The position numbers and the translations under genes are program-made. The notes under the pieces are model-generated. The model was not told the origin of the DNA and searched no databases. It saw only the letters and a list, made by a program, of their open reading frames with translations. A DNA stretch of 64,000 bases from Roseovarius dicentrarchi. GTDB taxonomy: Bacteria > Pseudomonadota > Alphaproteobacteria > Rhodobacterales > Rhodobacteraceae. The DNA lies in contig NZ_QNQP01000009.1 in assembly GCF_003316635.1 (NCBI RefSeq), forward strand, positions 1 through 64,000, in the 5' to 3' direction. Within the stretch, counting starts at the first letter, position 1, and every line of letters begins with the position of its first letter. Positions 35,698-44,646 of this stretch are shown here, piece by piece.

Positions 35698-36681
35698 GTG
35701 ACGAATATCTTGGTAACCGGCGGCGCCGGCTATATCGGCAGCCACGCCTGCAAGGCGCTGGCCGCGGCGGGATACACCCCCGTCACCTATGACAACCTCA
35801 GCACCGGCTGGCAGGATGCGGTCAAATTCGGCCCGTTCGAGCAGGGCGATCTGACGGATCGCGCCCGGCTGGATCAGGTGTTTGCCGCCTACAACCCGGC
35901 CGCCGTCATGCATTTTGCCGCGCTGTCGCAGGTGGGCGAATCCATGCGCCTGCCCGAGCTTTACTGGCATAACAACGTGGCCGGATCGCTGACCCTGATG
36001 CAGGCTGCCGTGCAGGCCGGGTGCCTTGATTTTGTCTTCAGCTCGACCTGCGCGACATATGGCGATCAGGACAACGTGGTTCTGGATGAGACCTGCGCGC
36101 AGCATCCCATCAACGCTTACGGAAAATCAAAACGCGCGATCGAGGATATGCTGGCCGATTTCGAGACGGCCCATGACCTGCGCCACGTCATCTTTCGGTA
36201 TTTCAACGTGGCCGGTGCTGACCCGGAGGCTCAGGTCGGCGAATTTCACCAGCCCGAAACCCATCTGGTGCCGCTGCTGCTGGACGCCGTGCGGGGCAAA
36301 CGCGACGCGCTGACCATATTCGGCACCGATTACGACACGCCCGATGGCACCTGCATCCGCGACTATGTGCATGTATGCGATCTGGTCGATGCGCATGTTC
36401 TGGGCCTGAGATGGCTGGAGGAGGGCAAGCGCAGCCGCGTTTTCAACCTTGGCACGGGATCGGGGTTTTCGGTGCGCGAGGTGATCGGCCAAGCCGCCGC
36501 AGTCACCAACCGCGACGTTCCCGTAATCGAGGGGCCGCGCAGGCCCGGCGACTGCACCAAGCTGGTCTCTGGCTCAACCCGCGCGAAGGCCGAGCTGGGC
36601 TGGACACCCACGCGCAGCACGATGGACCAGATGATTTCAGATGCCTGGCGCTGGCAGCGATCTGGACATTACGAACGTTAG
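35698..36681 (+). CDS. galE: UDP-glucose 4-epimerase
   Basis: The 327-residue short-chain dehydrogenase-type enzyme has NILVTGGAGYIGSHACK at the NAD-binding start, the catalytic Ser region FVFSSTCATYG and the YGKSK motif with its Tyr-Lys pair, followed by RYFNVAGADPE and DYVHVCDLVDAH typical of GalE. The start is GTG at 35698 with AAGGA 10 bases before it. The reading frame ends within 40 bases of the next gene's ribosome site. Confidence 0.95.
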   Translation: MTNILVTGGAGYIGSHACKALAAAGYTPVTYDNLSTGWQDAVKFGPFEQGDLTDRARLDQVFAAYNPAAVMHFAALSQVGESMRLPELYWHNNVAGSLTLMQAAVQAGCLDFVFSSTCATYGDQDNVVLDETCAQHPINAYGKSKRAIEDMLADFETAHDLRHVIFRYFNVAGADPEAQVGEFHQPETHLVPLLLDAVRGKRDALTIFGTDYDTPDGTCIRDYVHVCDLVDAHVLGLRWLEEGKRSRVFNLGTGSGFSVREVIGQAAAVTNRDVPVIEGPRRPGDCTKLVSGSTRAKAELGWTPTRSTMDQMISDAWRWQRSGHYER

Positions 36682-36718
36682 GCGCAACCCTGCGCCGCAG
36701 AACACTGGCGGAGCGGGC

Positions 36719-37762
36719 ATGCGATCTGGCGCGCATTTCAGGGAACAGGCGGCGGCGCTGGCCATGGCATACCGCCTGCGCTGGAAGCGGCGGCGCCTGC
36801 TGTGGCGCAGCTTTCGCAAACGGCGGCAACTGCGCGCCGCAATCGACAGGACCGCCGCGATCCGCCCCGGCGCGATCCTTGCATTTTCGACCATGCGGAA
36901 CGAGGCGATCCGCCTGCCCTTTTTCCTGGAGCATCATCGCAAGCTGGGCGTCGATCATTTCCTGATCGTGGACAATGACAGCACCGACGGCACCCACGAT
37001 TATCTGATGCAGCAGCCCGACGTTTCGCTGTGGCACACGAAACACAGCTATCGTTTGTCGCGGTTCGGGGTGGATTGGCTGACATGGTTGCAAATGCGGC
37101 ATGCTCACGGCCATTGGTGCCTGACCGTCGATGCGGATGAAATTCTGATTTATCCGTTCCACGACACCCGCCCCCTGCCCGCACTGACCCAATGGCTTGA
37201 CCGGCAGGGCGCGGCCTCGTTCGGGGCGCTGATGCTGGACATGTATCCCAAGGGCAAGCTCAGCGCGCAGACCTACGCGGCGGGCGCCGATCCGTGCGAT
37301 ATCCTGACATGGTTTGATGCCGGTAACTATATGATGCAAAAGCATAAGACCTTGCATAACCTGTGGATACAGGGCGGCCCAAGGGCGCGCATGTTCTTTC
37401 ATGAAAAACCGCGGCGCGCGCCGACGATGGGCAAGGTGCCGCTGATCAAATGGGACCGCCGCTATGCCTATGTCAGCTCGGCCCATTCGGCCCTGCCCCG
37501 CCGCCTGAACCGCGTCTACGACGAGGCGGGCGGCGAATGTGCCAGTGGCATCCTGCTGCACACCAAGTTTTTGCACATGATCACCGAAAAGTCCGCCGAA
37601 GAAAAAGACAGGCGCGAACACTTCGCCAATTCACGCCTTTATGACGCATATTATGACAGCCTCACCGACGACCCGAACCTGTGGTGCGACCGCTCGACCC
37701 GCTACCGGGGCTGGCGCCATCTCGAGGCGCTGGGCCTGATGTCGCGGGGAACGTGGCTGTGA
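36719..37762 (+). CDS. Family 2 glycosyltransferase (Glyco_tranf_2_4 type), copy 1
   Basis: The 347-residue protein starts with a basic, Arg-rich stretch (about 40 residues) and then the GT-A fold: AFSTMRNEAIRLPFFLEHHRKLGV, FLIVDNDSTDGTHDYL, and the metal-binding motif DADEIL in HWCLTVDADEILIYPF. A tract LIKWDRRYAYVSSAHSALPR and the ending LWCDRSTRYRGWRHLEALGLMSRGTWL are shared with the next gene. It would add a sugar from a nucleotide donor, plausibly UDP-Gal or UDP-Glc given galUE upstream. GGAG stands 6 bases before the ATG at 36719, and only 37 bases separate it from galE. Confidence 0.83.
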   Translation: MRSGAHFREQAAALAMAYRLRWKRRRLLWRSFRKRRQLRAAIDRTAAIRPGAILAFSTMRNEAIRLPFFLEHHRKLGVDHFLIVDNDSTDGTHDYLMQQPDVSLWHTKHSYRLSRFGVDWLTWLQMRHAHGHWCLTVDADEILIYPFHDTRPLPALTQWLDRQGAASFGALMLDMYPKGKLSAQTYAAGADPCDILTWFDAGNYMMQKHKTLHNLWIQGGPRARMFFHEKPRRAPTMGKVPLIKWDRRYAYVSSAHSALPRRLNRVYDEAGGECASGILLHTKFLHMITEKSAEEKDRREHFANSRLYDAYYDSLTDDPNLWCDRSTRYRGWRHLEALGLMSRGTWL

Positions 37763-37904
37763 GCGGCGCAATAGGCGTTTACCCATGCGCGCCAACGGTT
37801 TATCCTGCGCCCAACACATGCAGAGCCCGTCGGCCTCAAGGCAACAGAACCTTAACCTACGGTGCCTATGCTGCATGCAAAGTCAGGATCGGGGGCAGGC
37901 AAAC

Positions 37905-38915
37905 GTGAGCGTGGTGCAATCTTACCGCATGCGGCTGCGCCGCCGCCATGCCAAGCTGCGCGCCGCCCGCAAGGGCCTGACCCTGCGTCCGGTGGTTGAC
38001 CGAACGACCCAGATCAACCCCGGCGATATCCTGCTGTTCTCGACCCTGCGGGACGAGCATATCCGCCTGCCCTATTTCATGGATTACTACCGCCGGATGG
38101 GTGTTGATCATTTCCTGATCGTGGACAATGACAGCACCGATGGCGGCGGTGATTTCCTGGCCGATCAGCCCGACGTATCGCTGTGGCACACCAAAGCCAG
38201 CTACAAGGGCGCGCGCTTTGGTGTCGATTGGCTGAACGGGCTACAGGGTAAATACGGCCACGGCCACTGGACGCTGGTTGTCGATCCGGACGAATTTTTC
38301 ATCTATCCGTTCTGCGATACGCGTCCGATCAGGGCGCTGACCGACTGGCTGGACGGATCGAACGTGCGCAGTTTTGGCGCAATGCTGCTGGACATGTACC
38401 CCAAGGGGCGGCTGGACGCGGTGCCCTACCAACGCGGGCAAAACCCCATGGAAATTGCATCGTGGTTCGATCCGGGCAATTACATGATCGAAAAGAACCA
38501 AAGATACGGCAACCTGTGGATTCAGGGCGGCCCGCGCGCGCGCCTGTTCTTTGCCGATACCCCGAAAAAGGCGCCGGCCCTGAACAAGATACCGCTGGTC
38601 AAATGGCACCGCCGCTATGCCTATGTCAGCTCAACCCATACGCTGCTGCCGCGCGGTCTGAACCTTGTTTATGATGAATGGGGCGGCGAGGCCGCCAGCG
38701 GCATCTTGCTACATGCCAAATTCCTCGACACCTTTGCCCAAAAGGCGGAGGAGGAAGTCAGCCGCAAACAGCATTACCGCGCCTCGCTGGAATACAAAGC
38801 GTACCTCAGGAACATGGACCAGACGCCAGAGCTGTGGTGCAAATGGTCCGAGAAATATATAAACTGGCGACAGCTTGAGATTTTGGGCCTCATGTCCAAG
38901 TGGAACTGGGCATGA
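37905..38915 (+). CDS. Family 2 glycosyltransferase (Glyco_tranf_2_4 type), copy 2
   Basis: The 336-residue protein is a clear paralogue of the preceding gene, sharing VDHFLIVDNDSTDG, QPDVSLWHTK, the acidic motif DPDEFF at the DxD site, LDMYPKGRL, WIQGGPRAR and the end LGLMSKWNW. More than half of the aligned residues look identical. This is a tandem duplication whose copies have drifted at the loop after DSTDG and around the DxD, so they may use different sugars. The best start is GTG at 37905, behind GGGGGCAGG, giving a basic N-terminus like copy 1; earlier in-frame ATGs sit in Cys-rich, unconserved sequence. Confidence 0.83.
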   Translation: MSVVQSYRMRLRRRHAKLRAARKGLTLRPVVDRTTQINPGDILLFSTLRDEHIRLPYFMDYYRRMGVDHFLIVDNDSTDGGGDFLADQPDVSLWHTKASYKGARFGVDWLNGLQGKYGHGHWTLVVDPDEFFIYPFCDTRPIRALTDWLDGSNVRSFGAMLLDMYPKGRLDAVPYQRGQNPMEIASWFDPGNYMIEKNQRYGNLWIQGGPRARLFFADTPKKAPALNKIPLVKWHRRYAYVSSTHTLLPRGLNLVYDEWGGEAASGILLHAKFLDTFAQKAEEEVSRKQHYRASLEYKAYLRNMDQTPELWCKWSEKYINWRQLEILGLMSKWNWA

Positions 38916-38934
38916 CAAAAGGGACAATACCAAG

Positions 38935-40635
38935 GTGAGCGTCGGTATCGTCATGCTGGTTCACACCGCACTGGGCCGGGCCGAGCAGGTGGCGCGGCAC
39001 TGGTCGGCCGCCGGCTGCCCGCTGGTCATTCACGCCGACGCGTCCGTGCCTGCCGCCACATTCCGCGCATTTCAGAAATCCGTGGCTGATCTGCCAAATC
39101 TCCGGTTTTCCCGGCGCCATCGCTGCGAATGGGGCACCTGGGGGCTGGTTGCCGCATCGCAAAGCGCATCGGAGTTGATGCTGCGGGAGTTTCCGGATGT
39201 GCAGCACGTCTATCTGACATCCGGATCGTGCCTGCCGCTGCGTCCGGTGCAGGAGTTGATCGACTACCTTGCCGCGCGCCCGCTGACCGATTTCATCGAA
39301 AGCGCGACAACCGCCGATGTGCCATGGACGATCGGCGGGCTGGACGCCGAACGTTTTACCCTGCGGTTCCCGTTTTCCTGGCGCAAGCATCGGTATCTAT
39401 TCGACCGCTACGTCGCGCTTCAGCGGCGGCTCGGTATGCGGCGCCGCATTCCCGGCGGGATCGTTCCACATATGGGCAGCCAATGGTGGTGCCTGACCCG
39501 CCAGACCCTTTCGGCGATCCTGACCGACCCCGAGCGCGGCGCCTACGACCGCTACTTTGCCAAGGTGTGGATTCCCGACGAAAGCTATTTCCAGACCCTC
39601 GCGCGGCAGCATTCCCGCCAGATCGAAAGCCGGTCCCTGACCCTGTCAAAGTTTGATTATCAGGGAAAACCGCATATTTTCTATGACGATCACCTGCAAT
39701 TACTGCGCCGCTCCGATTGCTTTGTTGCGCGCAAGATATGGCCGCAGGCCTGCCGTCTGTATGATGCGTTCCTCACCGATAGCGCCAGCGCGATGAAGCG
39801 GACCGAGCCGAACCCGGCCAAGATTGACCGCATCTTCTCCAAGGCGGTCGAAAGGCGCACGCGCGGCCGCGCGGGCCTTTATATGCAAAGCCGGTTTCCC
39901 GCCGAAACGCGCGAAAATGGCCTGACATCGGCAAAATATTCCGTCTTTCAGGGCTTTTCCGCACTGTTTGAAAATTTCGAGCCTTGGCTGGCCCGCGCCA
40001 CCGGCGCACGCGTTCACGGGCATCTTTTCGCTCCCGAACGCGCCGAATTCAGCGAAGGCGCGACCGTGATGAACGGCGCGCTCTGCGACAGTGCCGCGCT
40101 GCGCGACTATAATCCGCGCGCATTTCTGGCCAGCCTGATCTGGAACACGCGCGGCGAAAGGCAGTGTTTTCAATTCAGCCCCCGCGACAATCAGGACATA
40201 AACTGGGACATCGCCAAGGACCCGAATGCCCAGATTTCCGTCATTTCAGGCGCGTGGGCGGTGCCATTGTTCAAGTCTGACAAAAACTTTGCCGACATCC
40301 GCCGGGAGGCAGCCCTGCTGCAACAGATCGAATCCAAACACCTTGAGATTTTGCGCTCCAGCTGGACCAAGGCGCGCGTGCGCATCTGGACAATGGCCGA
40401 ATTTATCGAGGCGCCGATGGAGCCGCTGCAAACCATCATCGATGAAATCGCCCCCCAGCGCACGCAGCGGGGCCTGTCAGAGGCTCCGCAGATGGCGGAT
40501 CTGGCCGGGTTCGGGCAGTTTTTGCAAAACCTCAAAAATCAGGGAATGCATCCATATCTGATGGGTAATTTCCCGGTCGTGCATGACGTTCAAGATACCA
40601 GGACACCTGCGCGAAAACCCTATTTGATACGGTAA
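38935..40635 (+). CDS. GT14 family core-2/I-branching (xylosyltransferase-like) enzyme
   Basis: The 566-residue protein has two parts. Residues 1-260 are a GT14 'Branch' domain: SVGIVMLVHTALGRAEQV at the start, PLVIHADASVPAATF, then VYLTSGSCLPLRPVQEL, GSQWWCLTRQTL and WIPDESYFQTL, the last three being signature segments in core-2 GlcNAc- and protein xylosyltransferases (the Glu of PDES is the base). Residues 270-566 form a second domain that I know only from Rhodobacteraceae homologues. The family uses UDP-GlcNAc or UDP-xylose. The start is GTG at 38935; the stop of copy 2 lies 19 bases before it, so the genes are cotranscribed. Confidence 0.82.
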   Translation: MSVGIVMLVHTALGRAEQVARHWSAAGCPLVIHADASVPAATFRAFQKSVADLPNLRFSRRHRCEWGTWGLVAASQSASELMLREFPDVQHVYLTSGSCLPLRPVQELIDYLAARPLTDFIESATTADVPWTIGGLDAERFTLRFPFSWRKHRYLFDRYVALQRRLGMRRRIPGGIVPHMGSQWWCLTRQTLSAILTDPERGAYDRYFAKVWIPDESYFQTLARQHSRQIESRSLTLSKFDYQGKPHIFYDDHLQLLRRSDCFVARKIWPQACRLYDAFLTDSASAMKRTEPNPAKIDRIFSKAVERRTRGRAGLYMQSRFPAETRENGLTSAKYSVFQGFSALFENFEPWLARATGARVHGHLFAPERAEFSEGATVMNGALCDSAALRDYNPRAFLASLIWNTRGERQCFQFSPRDNQDINWDIAKDPNAQISVISGAWAVPLFKSDKNFADIRREAALLQQIESKHLEILRSSWTKARVRIWTMAEFIEAPMEPLQTIIDEIAPQRTQRGLSEAPQMADLAGFGQFLQNLKNQGMHPYLMGNFPVVHDVQDTRTPARKPYLIR

Positions 40636-40638
40636 CAA

Positions 40639-42063
40639 ATGCCCCAGTTTGATTATTTTGTAGTGCTTGCAGAAATGCGCACCGGCTCCAACCTGCTGGA
40701 GGCGCATCTGAATTCATTCGCAGGCATCGAGTGCCACGGCGAGGCGTTCAACCCGGCCTTCATCGGCTATCCAAAGCGGACAGAAATTCTGGGCATCACT
40801 CAGGCAATGCGCGAGGGTGATCCGGCGCGTTTGATTGACACTATCCGCACCGCATCGACCGGGATAGGCGGCTTCCGTTTGTTTCACGACCATGATGCCC
40901 GCGCGCTGGATATCTGCCTGTCCGATCCGCGCTGCGCCAAGGTCATCCTTACGCGCAATCCCGCAGACAGCTATGTAAGCTGGAAAATCGCGCAGGAAAC
41001 CGGCCAGTGGAAGCTGACCAACGTCAAACGCCGCAAGGACGCCAAGGCGCATTTCGATCCGGAGGAGTTTGAGCAGCACATCACGACGCTTCAATCCTTT
41101 CAGGTTGAGGTCATGAACCGTCTGCAAAAATCCGGGCAAACCGCGTTCTACATTTCCTACGAGGATTTGAACGATCTGGACGTAATCAATGGCCTTGCGC
41201 AGTATCTGGGCGTTGATGAACGGCTGGAGGCATCCGACAGCGTGTTGAAAATTCAAAATCCGCAACCGCTGGCGGAAAAAGTGGTTAATTTTGATGAAAT
41301 GACACGGGCATTGGCCGGGATCGACCGGTTCAACCTGACCCGCACGCCCGATTTTGAACCGCGCCGGGGCGCGGCCGTACCATCCCACATCGTCGCGCAT
41401 CGCGCGCCCTTGCTCTACATGCCGATCAAATCCGGTCCCGAAGCAGAGGTAACCGCGTGGATGGCCGCACTGGACGCTGTCAACGCAGATCAGTTGCAAA
41501 CCAAGCTGAACCAGAAGACGCTGCGGCAATGGATGCGTCAGGCCACAGGGCATCGCAGCTTCACCGTGCTGCGCCATCCGGCTGCGCGCGCGCATGCGGC
41601 ATTCTGCCAGCGGATCCTGCATCGCGGACCGGAATCGTTGGGCGAAATCCGGCGGGTGCTACGCAATTTTCACAAACTCCCCATTCCGGGCGGTGGCCCC
41701 GACGAAAGCTATGACCGGCGCGCCCATTATCTGGCCTTCACCGCGTTTCTTGATTTTCTGCGTGCCAATCTGCGCGGCCAAACCAGCGTGCGGATTGATG
41801 CAAACTGGGCCACTCAGGCTGCGGTATTACAAGGCATGGCGCAGTTCGCGTTGCCCGACATCATCATTCGAGAGGATGAAATGCCCCGGCAGCTTAGCGC
41901 GCTTGCCAAACAGGTCGGCCGCCCGGACGCGCCGCCGATTGCAGTCGCGCCGCCTGACCATCCCTACTCCCTGGCCGAGATCTACGACGACGAAATCGAA
42001 ACCGCCGTCGCCGATATCTATCAGCGCGACTACATCATGTTTGGATGGGACCGCTGGCGCTAG
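40639..42063 (+). CDS. Two-domain sulfotransferase (Stf0/NodH-like plus second sulfotransferase-like half)
   Basis: The first 250 of 474 residues form an Stf0/NodH-type sulfotransferase: MRTGSNLLEAHLNS (13-26) is the PAPS 5'-phosphosulfate loop and LTRNPADSYVSWKIAQ (about 108-123) the 3'-phosphate site, with Arg and Ser in place. The second half begins near residue 255 with LLYMPIKSGPEAEV and contains FTVLRHPAARAHAAFCQRIL, which looks like the 3'-phosphate site of another, HS2ST-like, sulfotransferase, though its 5' loop (PIKSG) is incomplete. It would sulfate the sugar chain made by the upstream enzymes. It starts 3 bases after the GT14 stop, so it is the last gene of the run from galU, and converges with ptsN. 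Confidence 0.8.
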   Translation: MPQFDYFVVLAEMRTGSNLLEAHLNSFAGIECHGEAFNPAFIGYPKRTEILGITQAMREGDPARLIDTIRTASTGIGGFRLFHDHDARALDICLSDPRCAKVILTRNPADSYVSWKIAQETGQWKLTNVKRRKDAKAHFDPEEFEQHITTLQSFQVEVMNRLQKSGQTAFYISYEDLNDLDVINGLAQYLGVDERLEASDSVLKIQNPQPLAEKVVNFDEMTRALAGIDRFNLTRTPDFEPRRGAAVPSHIVAHRAPLLYMPIKSGPEAEVTAWMAALDAVNADQLQTKLNQKTLRQWMRQATGHRSFTVLRHPAARAHAAFCQRILHRGPESLGEIRRVLRNFHKLPIPGGGPDESYDRRAHYLAFTAFLDFLRANLRGQTSVRIDANWATQAAVLQGMAQFALPDIIIREDEMPRQLSALAKQVGRPDAPPIAVAPPDHPYSLAEIYDDEIETAVADIYQRDYIMFGWDRWR

Positions 42064-42070
42064 CCGCGCG

Positions 42071-42535
42071 TCATGCAGCCAGCATTGACTGCGCTTCGGT
42101 CATAATGGTGTAAAGCGTTGCCGGATCGGGGTTCGCCCGCAGCTTTGCACAAAGCTGCGCATCGCGCAGCGTTCGTGAAATCAGCGCCAACGCCTTGAGA
42201 TGGTCCACCCCCGCTTCGCGCGGCGCAAACAGCGCAAATGCCAGGTCCACTGGCTGCCGATCGACCGCGTCAAAGTTAATGGGCTTTTCCAAAAGCACGA
42301 ATGCCCCGACCACACGGTCGATATCGTCCAGACGCGCATGCGGCAGCGCCACGCCGTGCCCCACACCGGTGGGGCCCAGCGACTCGCGCGCTTGCAGGGC
42401 GTCGACAGCGGCCTGCGCATTTACGCCATACACCGCATGGGCGATGTCACCCAATTCATGCATGAGGCGCTTTTTACTAGATGCGGCGCCCAAAACGCGC
42501 ACGGCTCCTGGCTTCAGGATCATGGGAATATCCAT
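42071..42535 (-). CDS. ptsN: Nitrogen-PTS enzyme IIA (PtsN)
   Basis: The 154-residue EIIA-Ntr protein carries the phosphorylated His66 in GVALPHARLDD and the typical segments ESLGPTGVGHG and FALFAPREAGVDHLKALA. It takes phosphate from PtsP/NPr and regulates potassium and other systems rather than sugar uptake. It is the last gene of the rnd-lptCAB-hpf-ptsN run. GGAGC stands 7 bases before the ATG. Confidence 0.95.
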   Translation of the reverse strand: MDIPMILKPGAVRVLGAASSKKRLMHELGDIAHAVYGVNAQAAVDALQARESLGPTGVGHGVALPHARLDDIDRVVGAFVLLEKPINFDAVDRQPVDLAFALFAPREAGVDHLKALALISRTLRDAQLCAKLRANPDPATLYTIMTEAQSMLAA

Positions 42536-42591
42536 TCACTGCTCCGATGGCCAGATCCGCCGGGTTCCGGCCCCGCATCACCTGACCCGTT

Positions 42592-43155
42592 TTACGGATC
42601 GATCCACCCGATATTGCCGTCATCACGGCGGTAGACCACGTTTACACCGCTTTTTGCCTCGTTTCGAAACACCAGAACGGGAGCCCCGGCCAACTCCATC
42701 TGCATCACGGCCTCTCCAACGGAAAGCGACGGGATTTGCGCCTGCATTTCGGCAACAATGATGGGCTGAAGGCTTTCCGGCTCCGAATCCACTCCTTCGT
42801 CTTCTGAGGCGAGGATATACGAGGACGCCCCGAAAAGTTCAACCGGCTGCGACCGGTCCTTGTGGTGATCTTTCAACCGGCGCTTGTAGCGGCGCAGCTG
42901 TTTGTCCATTTTCTCGCGGGCGGCATCAAACGCGGCATATATTTCATGCGCCTTGCCGGTTGCCTGTGCGGTCAGACCCGTCGACAAATGAACGATCGCT
43001 TCGCACGAATATTCGCTGGCACTTTTGGAAAAAACCACCGTCGCATTGACCGGACGCTCGGCATATTTTGCCACTGCCTCACCCAGTTCGGTCTTTACGT
43101 GGGTTTGCAGGGCTTCGCCAATGTCGATCTGCTTGCCAGAGATTTGATAGCGCAT
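42592..43155 (-). CDS. hpf: Long-form ribosome hibernation promoting factor
   Basis: The 187-residue protein has the S30AE domain at 1-105 (MRYQISGKQIDIGEALQTHV..., basic helix AREKMDKQLRRYKRRLKDH) and a C-terminal dimerisation domain (about 125-187, with VGEAVMQMELAGAPVLVFRN and the ending NVVYRRDDGNIGWIDP), so it forms 100S ribosome dimers by itself. AAGGAG stands 7 bases before the ATG at 43155. The 224 bases between lptB and hpf suggest that hpf also has its own promoter. The rpoN gene found here in many proteobacteria is absent, as in other Rhodobacterales. Confidence 0.95.
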   Translation of the reverse strand: MRYQISGKQIDIGEALQTHVKTELGEAVAKYAERPVNATVVFSKSASEYSCEAIVHLSTGLTAQATGKAHEIYAAFDAAREKMDKQLRRYKRRLKDHHKDRSQPVELFGASSYILASEDEGVDSEPESLQPIIVAEMQAQIPSLSVGEAVMQMELAGAPVLVFRNEAKSGVNVVYRRDDGNIGWIDP

Positions 43156-43379
43156 GATGTCTCCTTCAAAAAGCGCGCCCGCCCGGTCCCGATAACGCAA
43201 ATGCGCCCCTCGGGCTGCCGGGAAGGGCTGCAGGAAAATGACATTTTATTAACGATTTCAACGCACCTCACGTCGATCAGGGTGTTTGAAATTGTTAAAT
43301 GCCATACCTGATTGAGGCGTTTTCCAGCGCTCTTGTCAATGATCATCGCACCGGAGGCAGGGAAATCTGCCGATATTTG

Positions 43380-44150
43380 TCAGGATATGCGAAAGTTTTC
43401 GCCCAGATAAACCCGGCGCACGTTTTCGTTTGCCACCACCTCCGCCGGGGTGCCGGACATCAGCACCTGGCCATCGTGCAGGATATAGGCGCGGTCGACA
43501 ATCTCCAGCGTCTCGCGCACATTGTGGTCTGTGATCAAAACGCCGATACCACGCTTTTTCAGGTCAGCGACAAGGTGCCGAATATCGGCCACGCTGATCG
43601 GATCGACACCTGCAAACGGCTCGTCCAACAGCAGGTATTTGGGGTTTGCTGCCAGACTACGGGCGATTTCAACGCGCCGCCGCTCGCCCCCTGAAAGGGC
43701 CATGGCAGAGGCGCGGCGCAGATGCTCGACCGAGAATTCCGATAGCAACTCCTCCAGCCGCTCGCGGCGCTTGTGCGATTCCCGAACGGAAATATCGAGG
43801 ATTGCCATAATGTTATCCTCGACCGACAGACCGCGGAAAATGGACATCTCCTGCGGGAGGTAGCCGACCCCCAGCTTGGCCCGGCGATACATCGGCAGGT
43901 TGGTCACATCGCGCCCGTCAATGGTCACGCGGCCACCCTCGGGGTAAATCAGGCCGGCGATTGCGTAGAATGTCGTCGTCTTGCCCGACCCGTTCGGACC
44001 CAGTAGCGCCGCAACCTCGCCCTGGCGCAGGCGCAGGGAAACATCGCGGATCACCACCCGTTTCTTGTAGCTCTTGCGCAGATTGCGCACGATCAATCCG
44101 GACGTATCGGTGTCGCTTTCATCTGCGATATGAAGATCCGGCCTTGTCAC
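43380..44150 (-). CDS. lptB: LPS export ABC transporter ATPase LptB
   Basis: The 256-residue ATPase powers the LptFG transporter that extracts LPS from the inner membrane. Walker A is GPNGSGKTT, the signature [12 protein letters not shown], Walker [14 protein letters not shown], with the switch His in [11 protein letters not shown]. The start is GTG at 44150, overlapping the lptA stop in the tetranucleotide GTGA, which suggests translational coupling. Confidence 0.97.
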   Translation of the reverse strand: MTRPDLHIADESDTDTSGLIVRNLRKSYKKRVVIRDVSLRLRQGEVAALLGPNGSGKTTTFYAIAGLIYPEGGRVTIDGRDVTNLPMYRRAKLGVGYLPQEMSIFRGLSVEDNIMAILDISVRESHKRRERLEELLSEFSVEHLRRASAMALSGGERRRVEIARSLAANPKYLLLDEPFAGVDPISVADIRHLVADLKKRGIGVLITDHNVRETLEIVDRAYILHDGQVLMSGTPAEVVANENVRRVYLGENFRIS

Positions 44151-44641
44151 TGCGACTGCTCGGGTTGCAGCACGGTTTTGACCCGCCCGGTCATGCGCGC
44201 GGTGCCGGCGACGGTATCGACCGCCATGTTATCCGCAGTCAGCGCGGTTGCGCCCTGCACCAGCAGGACATCACCGGACATCGCGATCATACCTGTCTGG
44301 ACATCATAATCGGCGTTTTGCGCCTCGGCAGCGTCGTCACCGCTGACCAGCGTGACGCCGCCCGTGGCCGACAGCCGGGCAATGCCCGAGCGGTTTTCAA
44401 GATACACCACCAGAACACGCGGCGCGGACAGCCGCATCTGGCCCTGTCCAATCAACACGTTTCCGGTAAAAACCGCCGTGCCATCTGTTTGATCGACGTC
44501 CAGATTTTCCGCTGTCACCTCGACCGGCAAACCGCTGTCCTGCACCGTGCTGCCAAAGGCGACCTGCATGCCCTGCGCCTGCGCGCCGCCAGACACAAAG
44601 ACGGCGCAGACAAGGAGGATCACTTGGATGAAACGCTGCAT
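44147..44641 (-). CDS. lptA: Periplasmic LPS-transport protein LptA
   Basis: The 164-residue protein has a signal peptide (about residues 1-23, [22 protein letters not shown]) and an OstA/LptA beta-jellyroll with repeated strands such as [20 protein letters not shown] and AESNADYDV-like [19 protein letters not shown]. It polymerises into the periplasmic bridge for LPS between LptC and LptD. It is 5 bases after lptC. Confidence 0.93.
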   Translation of the reverse strand: MQRFIQVILLVCAVFVSGGAQAQGMQVAFGSTVQDSGLPVEVTAENLDVDQTDGTAVFTGNVLIGQGQMRLSAPRVLVVYLENRSGIARLSATGGVTLVSGDDAAEAQNADYDVQTGMIAMSGDVLLVQGATALTADNMAVDTVAGTARMTGRVKTVLQPEQSQ

Positions 44642-44646
44642 TTCGG

